Of a DNA stretch of 64,000 bases, positions 43,150 to 51,935 are shown in pieces. The stretch spans positions 310,001 to 374,000 of the forward strand of contig CAYOWQ010000001.1 of the NCBI GenBank assembly GCA_964407695.1. The letters run 5' to 3'. Made by a program: the position numbers and the translations under genes. Each line of letters starts with the position of its first letter. Position 1 is the first letter of the stretch. This DNA comes from CAYOWQ01 sp964407695 (lineage in GTDB: Bacteria; Planctomycetota; Phycisphaerae; Phycisphaerales; SM1A02). Under the pieces are notes generated by a model that saw nothing but the letters and a program-made list of their open reading frames with translations, had not been told where the DNA came from and did no database searches.

Positions 43150-44125
43150 GATAGAGACTTGATTTGCCTTGATTGATACGAGCGCGGATCGATTCGTCGG
43201 TCAGGGGATGGTGACGGCCTCTTGGAAGGTGCTCCCGCGCGAGATAGGTGTGCACTTCGCTGCGCAGGTGGGCCCGCATGTCGTGGCCGTGACGGCGGGC
43301 GCGTTCAGCGCGAAGGGCGTCGACATCGATGGGGGCGACGACGATCTTCTCGCCGGGGCCGGGATCGGCCTGAGAGAGAATGCGGCCATCGTAGTCGACA
43401 ACCATGCTGCCGCCGGGCCAGGAAAACGGGGCATAGGAGGCCAGCGAGGCGCCCTGATTGGCCGCAACGACATAGGCGGTGTTCTCAACGGCTCGGGCGC
43501 GATTGAAGAGTGTCCACCAGTCGAGTGGTGGCGTAGCGCCCCAGGGGTCCATGTAGGCGGAGACGCGGATGATGACGTCAGCGCCGTTGAACGCAATCTG
43601 CCGAATCGTTTCGGGGAAGAGCCAGTCGTAGCAGATGGCGACACCAAGACGACCGATTTCAGTTTCAGCCACTGGAAACGGTTCATCGGTGTAGTCTGAA
43701 AAATCATGCGGGCTGGCGTGGAGTTCCCAGGGAATCCAGGGATTCACCTTGCGGTACTTGGTCAGGATGCCGGTGGGGCCGATCAGAAGCGTGGCGTTAA
43801 AGACGACGTCCGGACGATTCTCATCGATTTCGAGAAAGGAGCCGGTCTGGATGTAGCATCCATACTTGGCGCAGAACGAAACGTAGCGATCGGTATGCTC
43901 GTTGGGAATTGCGACGGCAAGACGATCACGAAGCTTGGCGACGGATTCGTAAATCGGCGCGGCGTGAGCAAACTCGGGAAACACGAGAAGGCGCACATCA
44001 AAGAACGGTTCGTAACCGATGATCGCACCTTCGGCCATGGCCAGCATGCGCGCGACGCGGTCCGAGATCTCAGAGCGATCCTTCGGGCAGTCAAACGCGG
44101 TCTGGCACGCGGCGGCGTAATACAT
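43130..44125 (-). CDS. Nitrilase-superfamily carbon-nitrogen hydrolase
   Basis: The 331-residue protein has the CN-hydrolase triad: E51 (LLVFPEFAHAA), K126 (TKYRKVNPW) and C165 (GVAICYDWLFPE), with the family sandwich fold around it. Members cut non-peptide C-N bonds in nitriles, amides or carbamoyl groups; the substrate here is unknown. The ATG at 44125 is preferred over an in-frame TTG at 44146 because YYAAACQTAFD is the typical first strand. The last 20 bp overlap the start of the TPR/VCBS gene, so they may be co-translated. Confidence 0.92.
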   Translation of the reverse strand: MYYAAACQTAFDCPKDRSEISDRVARMLAMAEGAIIGYEPFFDVRLLVFPEFAHAAPIYESVAKLRDRLAVAIPNEHTDRYVSFCAKYGCYIQTGSFLEIDENRPDVVFNATLLIGPTGILTKYRKVNPWIPWELHASPHDFSDYTDEPFPVAETEIGRLGVAICYDWLFPETIRQIAFNGADVIIRVSAYMDPWGATPPLDWWTLFNRARAVENTAYVVAANQGASLASYAPFSWPGGSMVVDYDGRILSQADPGPGEKIVVAPIDVDALRAERARRHGHDMRAHLRSEVHTYLAREHLPRGRHHPLTDESIRARINQGKSSLYRETPKT

Positions 44126-44242
44126 GTGCGAGGAGTGTACAGACAAGGGCGGTCAACCTTGTGCGAGAGTATGGGTCCGCGTGCGAAGGGTCATGGCCGA
44201 CGATCGTGTCCAGATGGATTCACCAGCGACACAGCAGTGGAT

Positions 44243-44665
44243 TCATCGGGACTCCATCTCGATCCTGCCCAACCACGAAAGAAATTCCTTTGCATTGGCG
44301 TAACCGACCATGCGATCAAGCTCCTGATCTCCTTTGAAGGCGATGATCGTTGGAACCGCGGAAATATCGAGGGTTCTGCTGATCTCGGGATCGCCGTCGA
44401 TATCAAGCTCAAAGTAGACGGCGTTGGTATCGAGCCACGATACGACATCCCTATCGGCCATGGTCGTCGCGTTCATCTGCCGGCATGGACCGCACCAGGT
44501 CGCAGACGCCTTGACGATGAAGATCTTGTTGCCGTCGCGGGCGACCTGCCGTTGGGCGTTGTATGCCACGGCGTTGCTGACGGGTGACGAGGAGGTCTGA
44601 ACCTCGCATCCGGCTGCGAGCAATGTGAGACTCAGGAGGGCAACGATGAATGTCGCGATTCGCAT
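44243..44665 (-). CDS. Thioredoxin-like lipoprotein
   Basis: The 140-residue protein has a lipobox (LTLLAAGC, Cys20) and a thioredoxin domain with the active site ATWCGPCRQM (C58/C61) and cis-proline loop ISAVPTIIAFK. It is likely a membrane-tethered disulfide oxidoreductase facing the periplasm. AAAGGG is about 10 nt upstream of the ATG at 44665; an earlier in-frame start at 44695 would bury the signal peptide. Divergent from the Rsm22-like gene. Confidence 0.9.
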   Translation of the reverse strand: MRIATFIVALLSLTLLAAGCEVQTSSSPVSNAVAYNAQRQVARDGNKIFIVKASATWCGPCRQMNATTMADRDVVSWLDTNAVYFELDIDGDPEISRTLDISAVPTIIAFKGDQELDRMVGYANAKEFLSWLGRIEMESR

Positions 44666-44807
44666 GGACTCGGACCCTTTCAGAAAGTTGAGCACGTGGA
44701 GGACTGCATGAGGTCGTCAGCCGACGGATACTGAGAAGTCTACTCTTCCGGGTCAGGATGAAGAGCGCCACGTCGATGAAAGGGCGATTCTGCGATAGGA
44801 TCAGCGG

Positions 44808-45974
44808 GTGGCGGCAGGATTCGCAGTCGTTGACATCGAGATCTTTCGGTCGAGGCTCATCGCACTCGAGGAGTGGCTCTGGTCGGAATATTGGACAACC
44901 GCTCTGCGATCGCCACCGGCTCTCGAAGAGGTCGTCTCCGGAGTGGAACGACTCTCCGATCTCTACACCATTGAACGACGGATGATTCATCGGGCGGGTG
45001 ACGCCGGACTACTTCCCGCCCGGCTGCTTTATTTCCTCGCGGCCGATGCACCCAAGGTCTATTTCGTGATTCGAGAGTTGGAGGCAAGGGGATTAGGGGG
45101 AGGGGCCGACTGCTTGAGCGTTCTCGACATGGGGTGTGGAGTCGGGGCGACGGCCGCAGGGTTGATCCTCTCGCTCGATTGTGCGAGGCATCGCGAGGTT
45201 CATTTGAAGGGGATTGATGCGGTGGCGGCGGGTTTGGCAGCCTTTCAGACCGTGTGCGGGAAATGTGGAGAGCTCGCGGGGTTGTCGGTCAAGACCGAAG
45301 TTCTGGCAGGGACGATTGGCGACCGTCACGGTGCAGATCGAGATTCGGCCGCCGACGTTGTGCTGGCACAGACCGTCCTGAACGAGGTTGCTGTGGAGTC
45401 TTCTGAATCAGCGTTTGAATGTTTCCGGCGGTGGGCATCGCGGTCGCTGACGATCGCCATCGAGCCGGCGCTCAAGGAACCGACGCGGCGGCTTCAGGCC
45501 TGGCGCGACCGGTGCCTGGCATTCGGCATTCGTATTCACGCACCCTGTCCGCACGAGGCCCCGTGCCCGATGCTGGCGAATTCAAAGGACTGGTGTCACG
45601 AAATGCGGCCGTTCGACCCAACACCCAGAGTGTCAGAGATTCAGCGGCACACAGGTCGGCGCGACCGAATGCTCAAGTATTCATTCATGGCCATGGGGCC
45701 GGGCAGCGAGGTCACAACCGAGGCCGCGGCGAAGATGAGTCGTTCGGCGGCTGCATTGACGGGGAGATTCGTCACAGAGCCGCTCGGCAGCAAGGGAAAG
45801 ACGGAGCGCATCGTGTGCACCACGGAGGGGAAGCTTGTCACCCTTCGCGTGCTGGATCGGGAGCGCTCAGCAGGCAATGAGGCATTGCTCTCATGTTCGC
45901 GTGGCGTCATGGTCGAAGTTGATCAGTCGCCCCGAATCGGGCCCGAAGGTCATGTGACCGTCATGACTCCCTAG
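44808..45974 (+). CDS. Rsm22-like SAM-dependent methyltransferase with Fe-S cysteines
   Basis: The 388-residue protein has a class I methyltransferase core (CLSVLDMGCGVGATAAGLIL, then DVVLAQTVLNEV) and a Rsm22 signature PCPHEAPCPM...DWCHE (C247, C253, C263) which in the Rsm22/METTL17 family helps hold a 4Fe-4S cluster and contacts the small ribosomal subunit. It starts with GTG at 44808. A C-terminal region with small beta elements (TERIVCTTEGKLVTLRVLDRE) completes it. A role in ribosome assembly is inferred from the family. It converges with the glycan locus, overlapping the last gene by 4 bp. Confidence 0.88.
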   Translation: MAAGFAVVDIEIFRSRLIALEEWLWSEYWTTALRSPPALEEVVSGVERLSDLYTIERRMIHRAGDAGLLPARLLYFLAADAPKVYFVIRELEARGLGGGADCLSVLDMGCGVGATAAGLILSLDCARHREVHLKGIDAVAAGLAAFQTVCGKCGELAGLSVKTEVLAGTIGDRHGADRDSAADVVLAQTVLNEVAVESSESAFECFRRWASRSLTIAIEPALKEPTRRLQAWRDRCLAFGIRIHAPCPHEAPCPMLANSKDWCHEMRPFDPTPRVSEIQRHTGRRDRMLKYSFMAMGPGSEVTTEAAAKMSRSAAALTGRFVTEPLGSKGKTERIVCTTEGKLVTLRVLDRERSAGNEALLSCSRGVMVEVDQSPRIGPEGHVTVMTP

Positions 45975-46987
45975 CAGAGAACGGCTGTGGGACGGAGGAT
46001 GGCGGATCGCACGCGGTTGGCGACGGTATCCCAGCGGAATTCCCGAGATCGTTCCAGACCTCGCCGGCGCAGCAGATCGGCAAGCGATGAATCGTCGATG
46101 ATGCGGGCGATGGCCCTGGCGATGGCCTCGGGGCTCCGCGGGTCGATGAGCAAGCCGGCATCGCCCACAACCTCGGGAAGACTGCTGCAATCGGAGGCGA
46201 CTACCGGAGTTCCACAGGACATGGCCTCCACCGCGGGCAACCCGAACCCTTCCTCGAGCGAAGGCACGACGACGCACGCCGCGCTGCGATAGAGGGAGGC
46301 AAGTTGAGCCTCCTCCACATGTGGTCGACGAATCACCCTGTCGGCGATCCGGAGGCGGTCAATGAGCCGGAGTTCGGCATCGTCGGCCAGTTCGGTGAAG
46401 ACCAGTCGCATCTCACGTTGAGGAAGTTGAGCGAATGCTTCGATCAGGCGAAGGCAGTTCTTGTGCGGCTTGTGGTTTCCAACGTGCAGCACATAGGGCG
46501 AATCGATTTCAGCCTGCGGACCCTCCGGACCGAAGCTGTCGCTGACCCCGTTGCCAACGACGACAACCCGATCCGCCGGCCAATCCGACCACTCCAGGAT
46601 GCGTTTCCGCGAATACTCGGAAACGGTGAGGACCGCAGCCGCCTTGCGACCCGCCGGCTTCACGATGTTTTCGTACCAGAGTCGCCGAAGGACGCCGGCG
46701 CTTCCGGACGTGGAGAGATGGATCAGGTCGTGCAGGCAGAAGATGAAAGGACAGGGGGCTGATCGTGGTGCGTTGAAACCGGGTGTGAAGAAGACGTCGC
46801 AGGGGTTGCGCCGGAGGTATCGACTCAGCCGCCAGGGGTCGACGGCCGCTGCGGGGGAGCCGGCGATGGAGATCGGGTACAGGTCCGGGATTCTTGCAGC
46901 CACCTCGCGAGCGAACCGGCCGATACCGTGCGGACCCTCCCATCGACGATCGATCATGATCTTGGGTTTCTGCAGCACTGCGCTCAC
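45971..46987 (-). CDS. Glycosyltransferase family 4
   Basis: The 338-residue GT-B enzyme shows MIDRRWEGPHGIGRFAREV, FTPGFNAPRSAPCPFIFCLHDLIHL, the C-terminal VLHVGNHKPHKNCLRLIEAFA, and the nucleotide-sugar site PSLEEGFGLPAVEAMSCGTPVVASD. It is a retaining group 1 transferase. The start is taken as GTG at 46987, overlapping the upstream stop by 4 bp (GTGA), the same pattern seen through this operon. It is the last gene of the run, likely adding a hexose-type residue to the surface glycan. Confidence 0.9.
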   Translation of the reverse strand: MSAVLQKPKIMIDRRWEGPHGIGRFAREVAARIPDLYPISIAGSPAAAVDPWRLSRYLRRNPCDVFFTPGFNAPRSAPCPFIFCLHDLIHLSTSGSAGVLRRLWYENIVKPAGRKAAAVLTVSEYSRKRILEWSDWPADRVVVVGNGVSDSFGPEGPQAEIDSPYVLHVGNHKPHKNCLRLIEAFAQLPQREMRLVFTELADDAELRLIDRLRIADRVIRRPHVEEAQLASLYRSAACVVVPSLEEGFGLPAVEAMSCGTPVVASDCSSLPEVVGDAGLLIDPRSPEAIARAIARIIDDSSLADLLRRRGLERSREFRWDTVANRVRSAILRPTAVLC

Positions 46988-48156
46988 GCTGAGACCGCCA
47001 CGGGCGGTCGACGGGCATCGACAGCGAGTTCGACCTGATCGGCGATTCGGTTTGCCGCCTGACCATCGGTGCACAGGGCAAACGGAAAGGGTTCGAGCAG
47101 GTCTGGGCCCTCGCCGTCAAGCACGCGATTCGCGATCCTCGCCATCGATTCCGGCGCGTCGGCAAGGAGTCCAAGGCGGCCGCACAGTTCAATCATCATG
47201 TTATTGGTTGACTCTCGAAGCCAGGCGGGAACGCAGGCGATGGCGGGCCGTCCGCAGGCGAGGGCGGCACCGAGAGCAGCGCTGTGCACCGAGACTGCGA
47301 CGCGGCTCCGCGAGATGGCGTCGGCGAGGGAATCGGAGAAGCCGTCGACGGGGAGGTGCCTGTAATCGGTGATGACCTCGGTCGGGTGGACCTTGGCAAG
47401 GACCCTGACCTCCGGGCGAACGGCACGGATGGCCTGAACAAGCGACGCGAAGAAGCTCTTTGACCACCCGCGAGGCGCGAAGCCGCCGGCATCGAGCGGC
47501 TGAGTCAGGATGACGACATCGTGATCCGGATCGCGCGGCGAGACAGTTGGAAAGAGCGCGGGAATACCCGTGGCGACGATGGTTCGCGCGTTTGAACCGC
47601 GCTGAATCCACGCCTCGCGCAGGGATTCGTCGGCCACGCAGAATCGGTCAGCGCCGCCGAAGCCATAACCGATCGTCCGCCTGGGACGATCAAGCGCGGT
47701 ATCAAAAGCGATGCGGGCCAGAGACATTACCTCGCCGTGGGCCAGCATGAGCCGGGTTCGCATCCAGGCTCGCCGAGGGTGATCGGCAACATTTCGAAGG
47801 CTCTTCCGCACCGTCAGGGTGGGAACGAGCTCGTTGGCGGCCTCCTGCACGAGGACCGACGCAACTCCGTGTCGACGCGATTCGAGAATGAGGCGATGGT
47901 GGAAATAGAGATTGTCAGCGCCGACCAGGACTGCGTCGGGTCGGCATTCACGAAGGAGGCGAGCGGCATTCAGTGGCGCATCGCGGCCGATGATTCGCCG
48001 TGGCGAACCGTTGATGACCTCGAGCACGAGATCGATGTCGGAGCCGTCAAGGGCGACAATCTGGACGTCGTGTCCGCGGGTGCGAAGGGCGGTGGCAACA
48101 TGCATCAGCGCCCGGGCGTCGGCCGGCGAAGAGACGAGGACCAGGGCACGAATCAT
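46984..48156 (-). CDS. Glycosyltransferase-like protein, GT-B fold
   Basis: The 390-residue protein has an N-terminal Rossmann start (MIRALVLVSSPADARALMHVATALRTRGHD) and a C-terminal half with VHPTEVITDYRH, SRVAVSVHSAALGAALACGRPAIAC, features of GT-B transferases related to polysialyl- or CDP-glycerol-type enzymes. The ATG at 48156 overlaps the LegF-LegI stop by 4 bp (ATGA). With that neighbour it is a good candidate to transfer the activated nonulosonate. The exact family is not certain. Confidence 0.7.
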   Translation of the reverse strand: MIRALVLVSSPADARALMHVATALRTRGHDVQIVALDGSDIDLVLEVINGSPRRIIGRDAPLNAARLLRECRPDAVLVGADNLYFHHRLILESRRHGVASVLVQEAANELVPTLTVRKSLRNVADHPRRAWMRTRLMLAHGEVMSLARIAFDTALDRPRRTIGYGFGGADRFCVADESLREAWIQRGSNARTIVATGIPALFPTVSPRDPDHDVVILTQPLDAGGFAPRGWSKSFFASLVQAIRAVRPEVRVLAKVHPTEVITDYRHLPVDGFSDSLADAISRSRVAVSVHSAALGAALACGRPAIACVPAWLRESTNNMMIELCGRLGLLADAPESMARIANRVLDGEGPDLLEPFPFALCTDGQAANRIADQVELAVDARRPPVAVSA

Positions 48157-49892
48157 GCGAGGTCCTCCCATGTGAGCGGCTGGTCGGCGACGACTGCGCG
48201 AGCGAGCCGGCGGCCGATGAGCCGATCGAGTTCCATCGGTGGAATGCCGGTGCCGGGTCGCTTGATGGCGATATCTGACTTGCGTAGCTGATCACCACGG
48301 TCAAGATTTCGGATGGCGACGACTGACTTGCGTGCCACCTCGCGGGTATCGAGTTCCGCCGGCATTGGGCGTTTGATGCTGTCGCCGAGGGCCGATTCCA
48401 CGACACGAATCTGGCGCACGAGGTCGGCGAATTCTTCAGGTTCCAGCGAAGCGGCATGATCGGGCCCGGAGAGTGACCGCGAGAGCGTCACGTGCTTTTC
48501 AATGATGGAAGCGCCACGGGCAACGGCCGCGAGGGAGACCGCAGTGCCCATGGTGTGATCGGACATGCCGACGGGACCACCCACGGCCAAACGAATGGAA
48601 TCCATCGCTCGAAGGTTCGACTGGTCTGCAGGTGCGGGATATGCGCTCACGCAGTGGAGCCACGCCACGGGCGGGTCGCCTGCCTGTTGCAGCATGGCGG
48701 CCGATGCCTCGACCTCGTCGAGCGAGCACATTCCGGTCGAAAGGATCAGCGGGCGTTTGGCGTCGGCCAATGCCTGCAACATTTCGGGGTTGGTCAGTTC
48801 ACCGGAGCCGAGCTTGAAACCCTCGACACCGAGGTCGATGAGTTCCTTGACGCTTTGCGGATCGAACGGCGACGAGAGAAAAACAAGACCATGCTTCTCG
48901 GCAAGCCGCTTGAGATCGGCGAGGACGTCGAGCGGAAGCTCAAGTGATTTGAGCATGTCGAATTGCGACTGATCTGCTGAGGCGGAGGCCGACTGATAGG
49001 CGGCCTTGCGGGCCGTTCGTGTGACGAGCCGGTCGGCGGAGAACGTCTGAAACTTGACCGCATCAGCGCCGGCGCGCGCGGATTCCTCGACGAGTTTTCG
49101 AGCAAGTGCGACATCGCCGTTGTGATTGACACCGGCTTCAGCGATGACAAAGCACGGATGATCGTCTCCGATGTTCCTTCCGCCGAGCTCGAATGGGCGA
49201 TCGGGGGCGTGTCGGCGCTGCTGCGCTTCGGCCACGTCAAGGTCGATGGGATAGTCGATATCCACCGCGCGGTGTGCCGGTACAACCACGCCGCGTGTCC
49301 GGTCGGGAACGAGAAAGCCGCGATGCGTGCGAAGAAACGGCGAGGTCGCGAGGTAGAAGCCCACGGGCCGATAGCTCGGGCGAAGATCCTGTCGGCGTGA
49401 CGCAGCGGCATCGCCAAGAACCGGGTGCAACAGGCCGGTATCGTCCATCGACTGGCACCATGGCAGCGGATGATCGACTTCCGCAACGCCGATGACTGCC
49501 TCCGACCCACTCGCCAACACCTGCCACGCGGCATCGAGATCCTGAACCCGAAGCAGTGGCGAGGTCGGCTGAAGGAGCAGAACGGCATCCACAGGCGCTC
49601 CATGGTGGGCGCACCGATCGAGTTCGTATTCAACAACCGACCATGAACTGGCTTGATCGTCGGCCAATGCGGCCGGACGAAGGTCCGTGGGTCGGTCATG
49701 CTCGGGCCATGCCGCCGCAATGGTCGGATCATCGGTCGAAAGTCGCAGAACGAGCTCGGGATGCCGCGTTCGCAATTGGGCCAGGGTGCGGTGAGCCCAC
49801 GTCACCAATGGCCGACCGGCCAGCAGTGCCAGGTTTTTGCCGGGGAACCCTTTCGAACCACCCCGAGCAGTAACCAGGCCGAGAATGCGCAT
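48153..49892 (-). CDS. Fused CMP-nonulosonate synthetase / nonulosonate synthase (LegF-LegI type)
   Basis: This 579-residue protein joins two steps. Residues about 1-230 are an acylneuraminate cytidylyltransferase (TARGGSKGFPGKNLALL, LLLQPTSPLL, metal Asp in DIDYPIDL), activating the sugar acid with CTP. Residues about 235-515 are a NeuB/LegI synthase (FVIAEAGVNHNGDVALARKL, DAVKFQTFSADRLVT, KLGSGELTNPEML, STGMCSLDEVEA, GMSDHTMGTAVSLAAVARGA) condensing a hexose with phosphoenolpyruvate. Residues 515-579 are the SAF antifreeze-like domain. The N-terminal extension order (synthetase then synthase) is notable. It likely makes CMP-legionaminic or a related acid. Confidence 0.93.
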   Translation of the reverse strand: MRILGLVTARGGSKGFPGKNLALLAGRPLVTWAHRTLAQLRTRHPELVLRLSTDDPTIAAAWPEHDRPTDLRPAALADDQASSWSVVEYELDRCAHHGAPVDAVLLLQPTSPLLRVQDLDAAWQVLASGSEAVIGVAEVDHPLPWCQSMDDTGLLHPVLGDAAASRRQDLRPSYRPVGFYLATSPFLRTHRGFLVPDRTRGVVVPAHRAVDIDYPIDLDVAEAQQRRHAPDRPFELGGRNIGDDHPCFVIAEAGVNHNGDVALARKLVEESARAGADAVKFQTFSADRLVTRTARKAAYQSASASADQSQFDMLKSLELPLDVLADLKRLAEKHGLVFLSSPFDPQSVKELIDLGVEGFKLGSGELTNPEMLQALADAKRPLILSTGMCSLDEVEASAAMLQQAGDPPVAWLHCVSAYPAPADQSNLRAMDSIRLAVGGPVGMSDHTMGTAVSLAAVARGASIIEKHVTLSRSLSGPDHAASLEPEEFADLVRQIRVVESALGDSIKRPMPAELDTREVARKSVVAIRNLDRGDQLRKSDIAIKRPGTGIPPMELDRLIGRRLARAVVADQPLTWEDLA

Positions 49893-49917
49893 GAATGATT
49901 CGAAACAAGTGAAGGGC

Positions 49918-50877
49918 TTAGCCCGTTGCGTAGATCTGTGAGATCAAACGCATTGTAATCAGTGCGTCGTCGATGGTCGGCATTTCGTTGGGTTGGCCGC
50001 GATGGGCACGGACGGCATGCTCGGCCTGGAGTCGAAACCCCGGCTTGAACGACTTGTCCCACACATGTTGTTCACTTGGATTCAGCGTCCGCTCGCCGGC
50101 ATTCTGGAACGACGCCTGCTCCAGAGGACGCATCTCCCAGCGACGGGTGGGCGTGGTCACATGCACCATCCAGGGGCCGGGCCCGTTCCAGATCGCGTGA
50201 TAGAGGCCGCGATCGCCGGACTCAAAGTCGACCGTGGCAACGACCACGGGAGACCTTCCGCGATCAAACGCGGTAGCGACATGGACTTTCTGAATGCGAC
50301 TGCGGCCGATGGAGCAGAGATAGTCCACCAGGTGGATGGAGTTGGCATACATCCAGTTCTCAACAACTTCCGGCGGGTGCCCGATGTCGTGGGCCAGGGT
50401 CTGGGACTGATTGTCGAACACGGCGATCACGCGAGGCCCCTCGCGGGTCGCGAGATCATCAAGGACGGTTCGTGTCGATGAAAGGAACCGGCGGTTGAGC
50501 CCGACGAAGACGCGCCGCCGGGACTGCTGCGCTACGCGATGAATCGCCTCGGCGTCGGCGAGGTTGTATCCCAGCGGCTTCTCCGCCAGGACGGTCCAAT
50601 CATGCTTGAAGGCTTCGAGGCACACCGCGCGTGCAGCCAGCTCCGGCACCGCAATGATGAGCAGTCCGCCGGCGGCGTGATCCGCCAGTTGATCGATGGA
50701 ATCACAGACCCTTTCAACTCCCATGTCGCCTGCAACCGACTCTGCCTTTGCTCTTGTCCGGCTGTAGATTCCGGTGAGTTTGACGCCGGCGATGTCGCGA
50801 AAGGCCTTGAGATGCTCACGGGCCATGCCGCCCGCGCCGATGCATGCGATGGAGAGGGAATCAGATGACTGAGGCAA
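49918..50877 (-). CDS. Gfo/Idh/MocA oxidoreductase
   Basis: The 319-residue protein has an N-terminal NAD(P) Rossmann fold (SIACIGAGGMAREHLKAF, LAEKPLGYNLADAEAIH with the family EKP motif) and a Gfo/Idh/MocA C-terminal domain (SIHLVDYLC). It starts with TTG at 50877, with GGAG about 10 nt upstream. Such enzymes oxidise or reduce sugars and sugar acids; beside the nonulosonate genes it may alter a nucleotide sugar. It stands 44 nt after the next oxidoreductase. Confidence 0.9.
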   Translation of the reverse strand: MPQSSDSLSIACIGAGGMAREHLKAFRDIAGVKLTGIYSRTRAKAESVAGDMGVERVCDSIDQLADHAAGGLLIIAVPELAARAVCLEAFKHDWTVLAEKPLGYNLADAEAIHRVAQQSRRRVFVGLNRRFLSSTRTVLDDLATREGPRVIAVFDNQSQTLAHDIGHPPEVVENWMYANSIHLVDYLCSIGRSRIQKVHVATAFDRGRSPVVVATVDFESGDRGLYHAIWNGPGPWMVHVTTPTRRWEMRPLEQASFQNAGERTLNPSEQHVWDKSFKPGFRLQAEHAVRAHRGQPNEMPTIDDALITMRLISQIYATG

Positions 50878-50921
50878 CGAGTGAACTCCGGATCAGATGC
50901 GTGAGGGGGAAAGGATAGGTG

Positions 50922-51935
50922 TCAGGCCCACGGAAAGACGCGATCTCGATCAACCGCGCGATCATTCAGTCGAATCGGAACATGCCCGTTCTCATCCGAC
51001 AGATGCGCTGCCACCAGCCCCATGACGGCAAGCCTGCCATCCTCGCCGGTGGGAAAATTCTTTCGTTCGAGCAATGCGCGAAGCACGGCCACCGATGGTG
51101 CGACCGCATCGGCTGGTGCAATGGTGAGCCGTCGGTCGTCCCAGGGCATGCCATAGCGGGTGGTCGGCATTGAGCGGTGTTCCGCCTTTCGCACCGAGAC
51201 AGTGACCTCGCCGATCAGTTCGTCGATGGCAATCTGGCCGTGTTTGGCAGCGTAGACAACCCGAACCCCGTGGCCCTGGTCATCCCCCGCATCCATGTAG
51301 AAACGGACGCCATTCTGTGTGACGGCCCGGACGGATCCGGCTCGATCCTCGAACTGGGGCCCGCGCGGATTGGCCACCGCGGCGTCGGAGAACCACGCGG
51401 AGACCTCGATGGGGGGGCTTCCGGCCATGAATCGCAGCATCTCCAGATAGTGCGAACCATTCATCGAGATGCCGAAGTTGCCGGCAATCACCGTGATCGA
51501 CGCCAAGCCGCCGAATTCGTCGGATTCAAGCATCTGTCGAGGCTGGGTGTACTGCTCCATGAAACGCATCTGATGATTGACGGCCAGATGGCAACCGTGG
51601 CGCTTGCAAGTCTCGATCATCCGGTCGCAGGCGGCGATCGAGGTGGCCATCGGCTTTTCGCAGAGGATGTACTTCGCGCTCCGTTCGGCCGCGACATTGA
51701 CCAGCGGCTCGTGGCTCGGAGCGGTGGTCGCGACGATCACCACCTCCGGCATGACCTTGTTGATCATCACACCGGCATCCGCAAACTGGCGCGATGCATC
51801 GATGCCCGCGACCGATGCCTGTTGCAACGCGTCGGGCCGAGCATCGCAGACCCCGACAAGGTCGAGTCCCGCGGTTCGCGCCACCTGAATATGTCGAATT
51901 CCCATCCGACCCGCACCGATGATGACTGCCTTCAT
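50922..51935 (-). CDS. Gfo/Idh/MocA oxidoreductase, second
   Basis: The 337-residue enzyme has MKAVIIGAGRMGIRHIQVARTAG (NAD-binding), the CEKPM motif (YILCEKPMATS), and LAVNHQMRFMEQYTQPRQML followed by the C-terminal sheet domain (FGISMNGSHYLEMLRFMAG). It is distant in sequence from the neighbour, so they probably act on different substrates. The ATG at 51935 overlaps the upstream stop by 4 bp. A role in precursor synthesis for the glycan is inferred from the operon. Confidence 0.9.
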   Translation of the reverse strand: MKAVIIGAGRMGIRHIQVARTAGLDLVGVCDARPDALQQASVAGIDASRQFADAGVMINKVMPEVVIVATTAPSHEPLVNVAAERSAKYILCEKPMATSIAACDRMIETCKRHGCHLAVNHQMRFMEQYTQPRQMLESDEFGGLASITVIAGNFGISMNGSHYLEMLRFMAGSPPIEVSAWFSDAAVANPRGPQFEDRAGSVRAVTQNGVRFYMDAGDDQGHGVRVVYAAKHGQIAIDELIGEVTVSVRKAEHRSMPTTRYGMPWDDRRLTIAPADAVAPSVAVLRALLERKNFPTGEDGRLAVMGLVAAHLSDENGHVPIRLNDRAVDRDRVFPWA

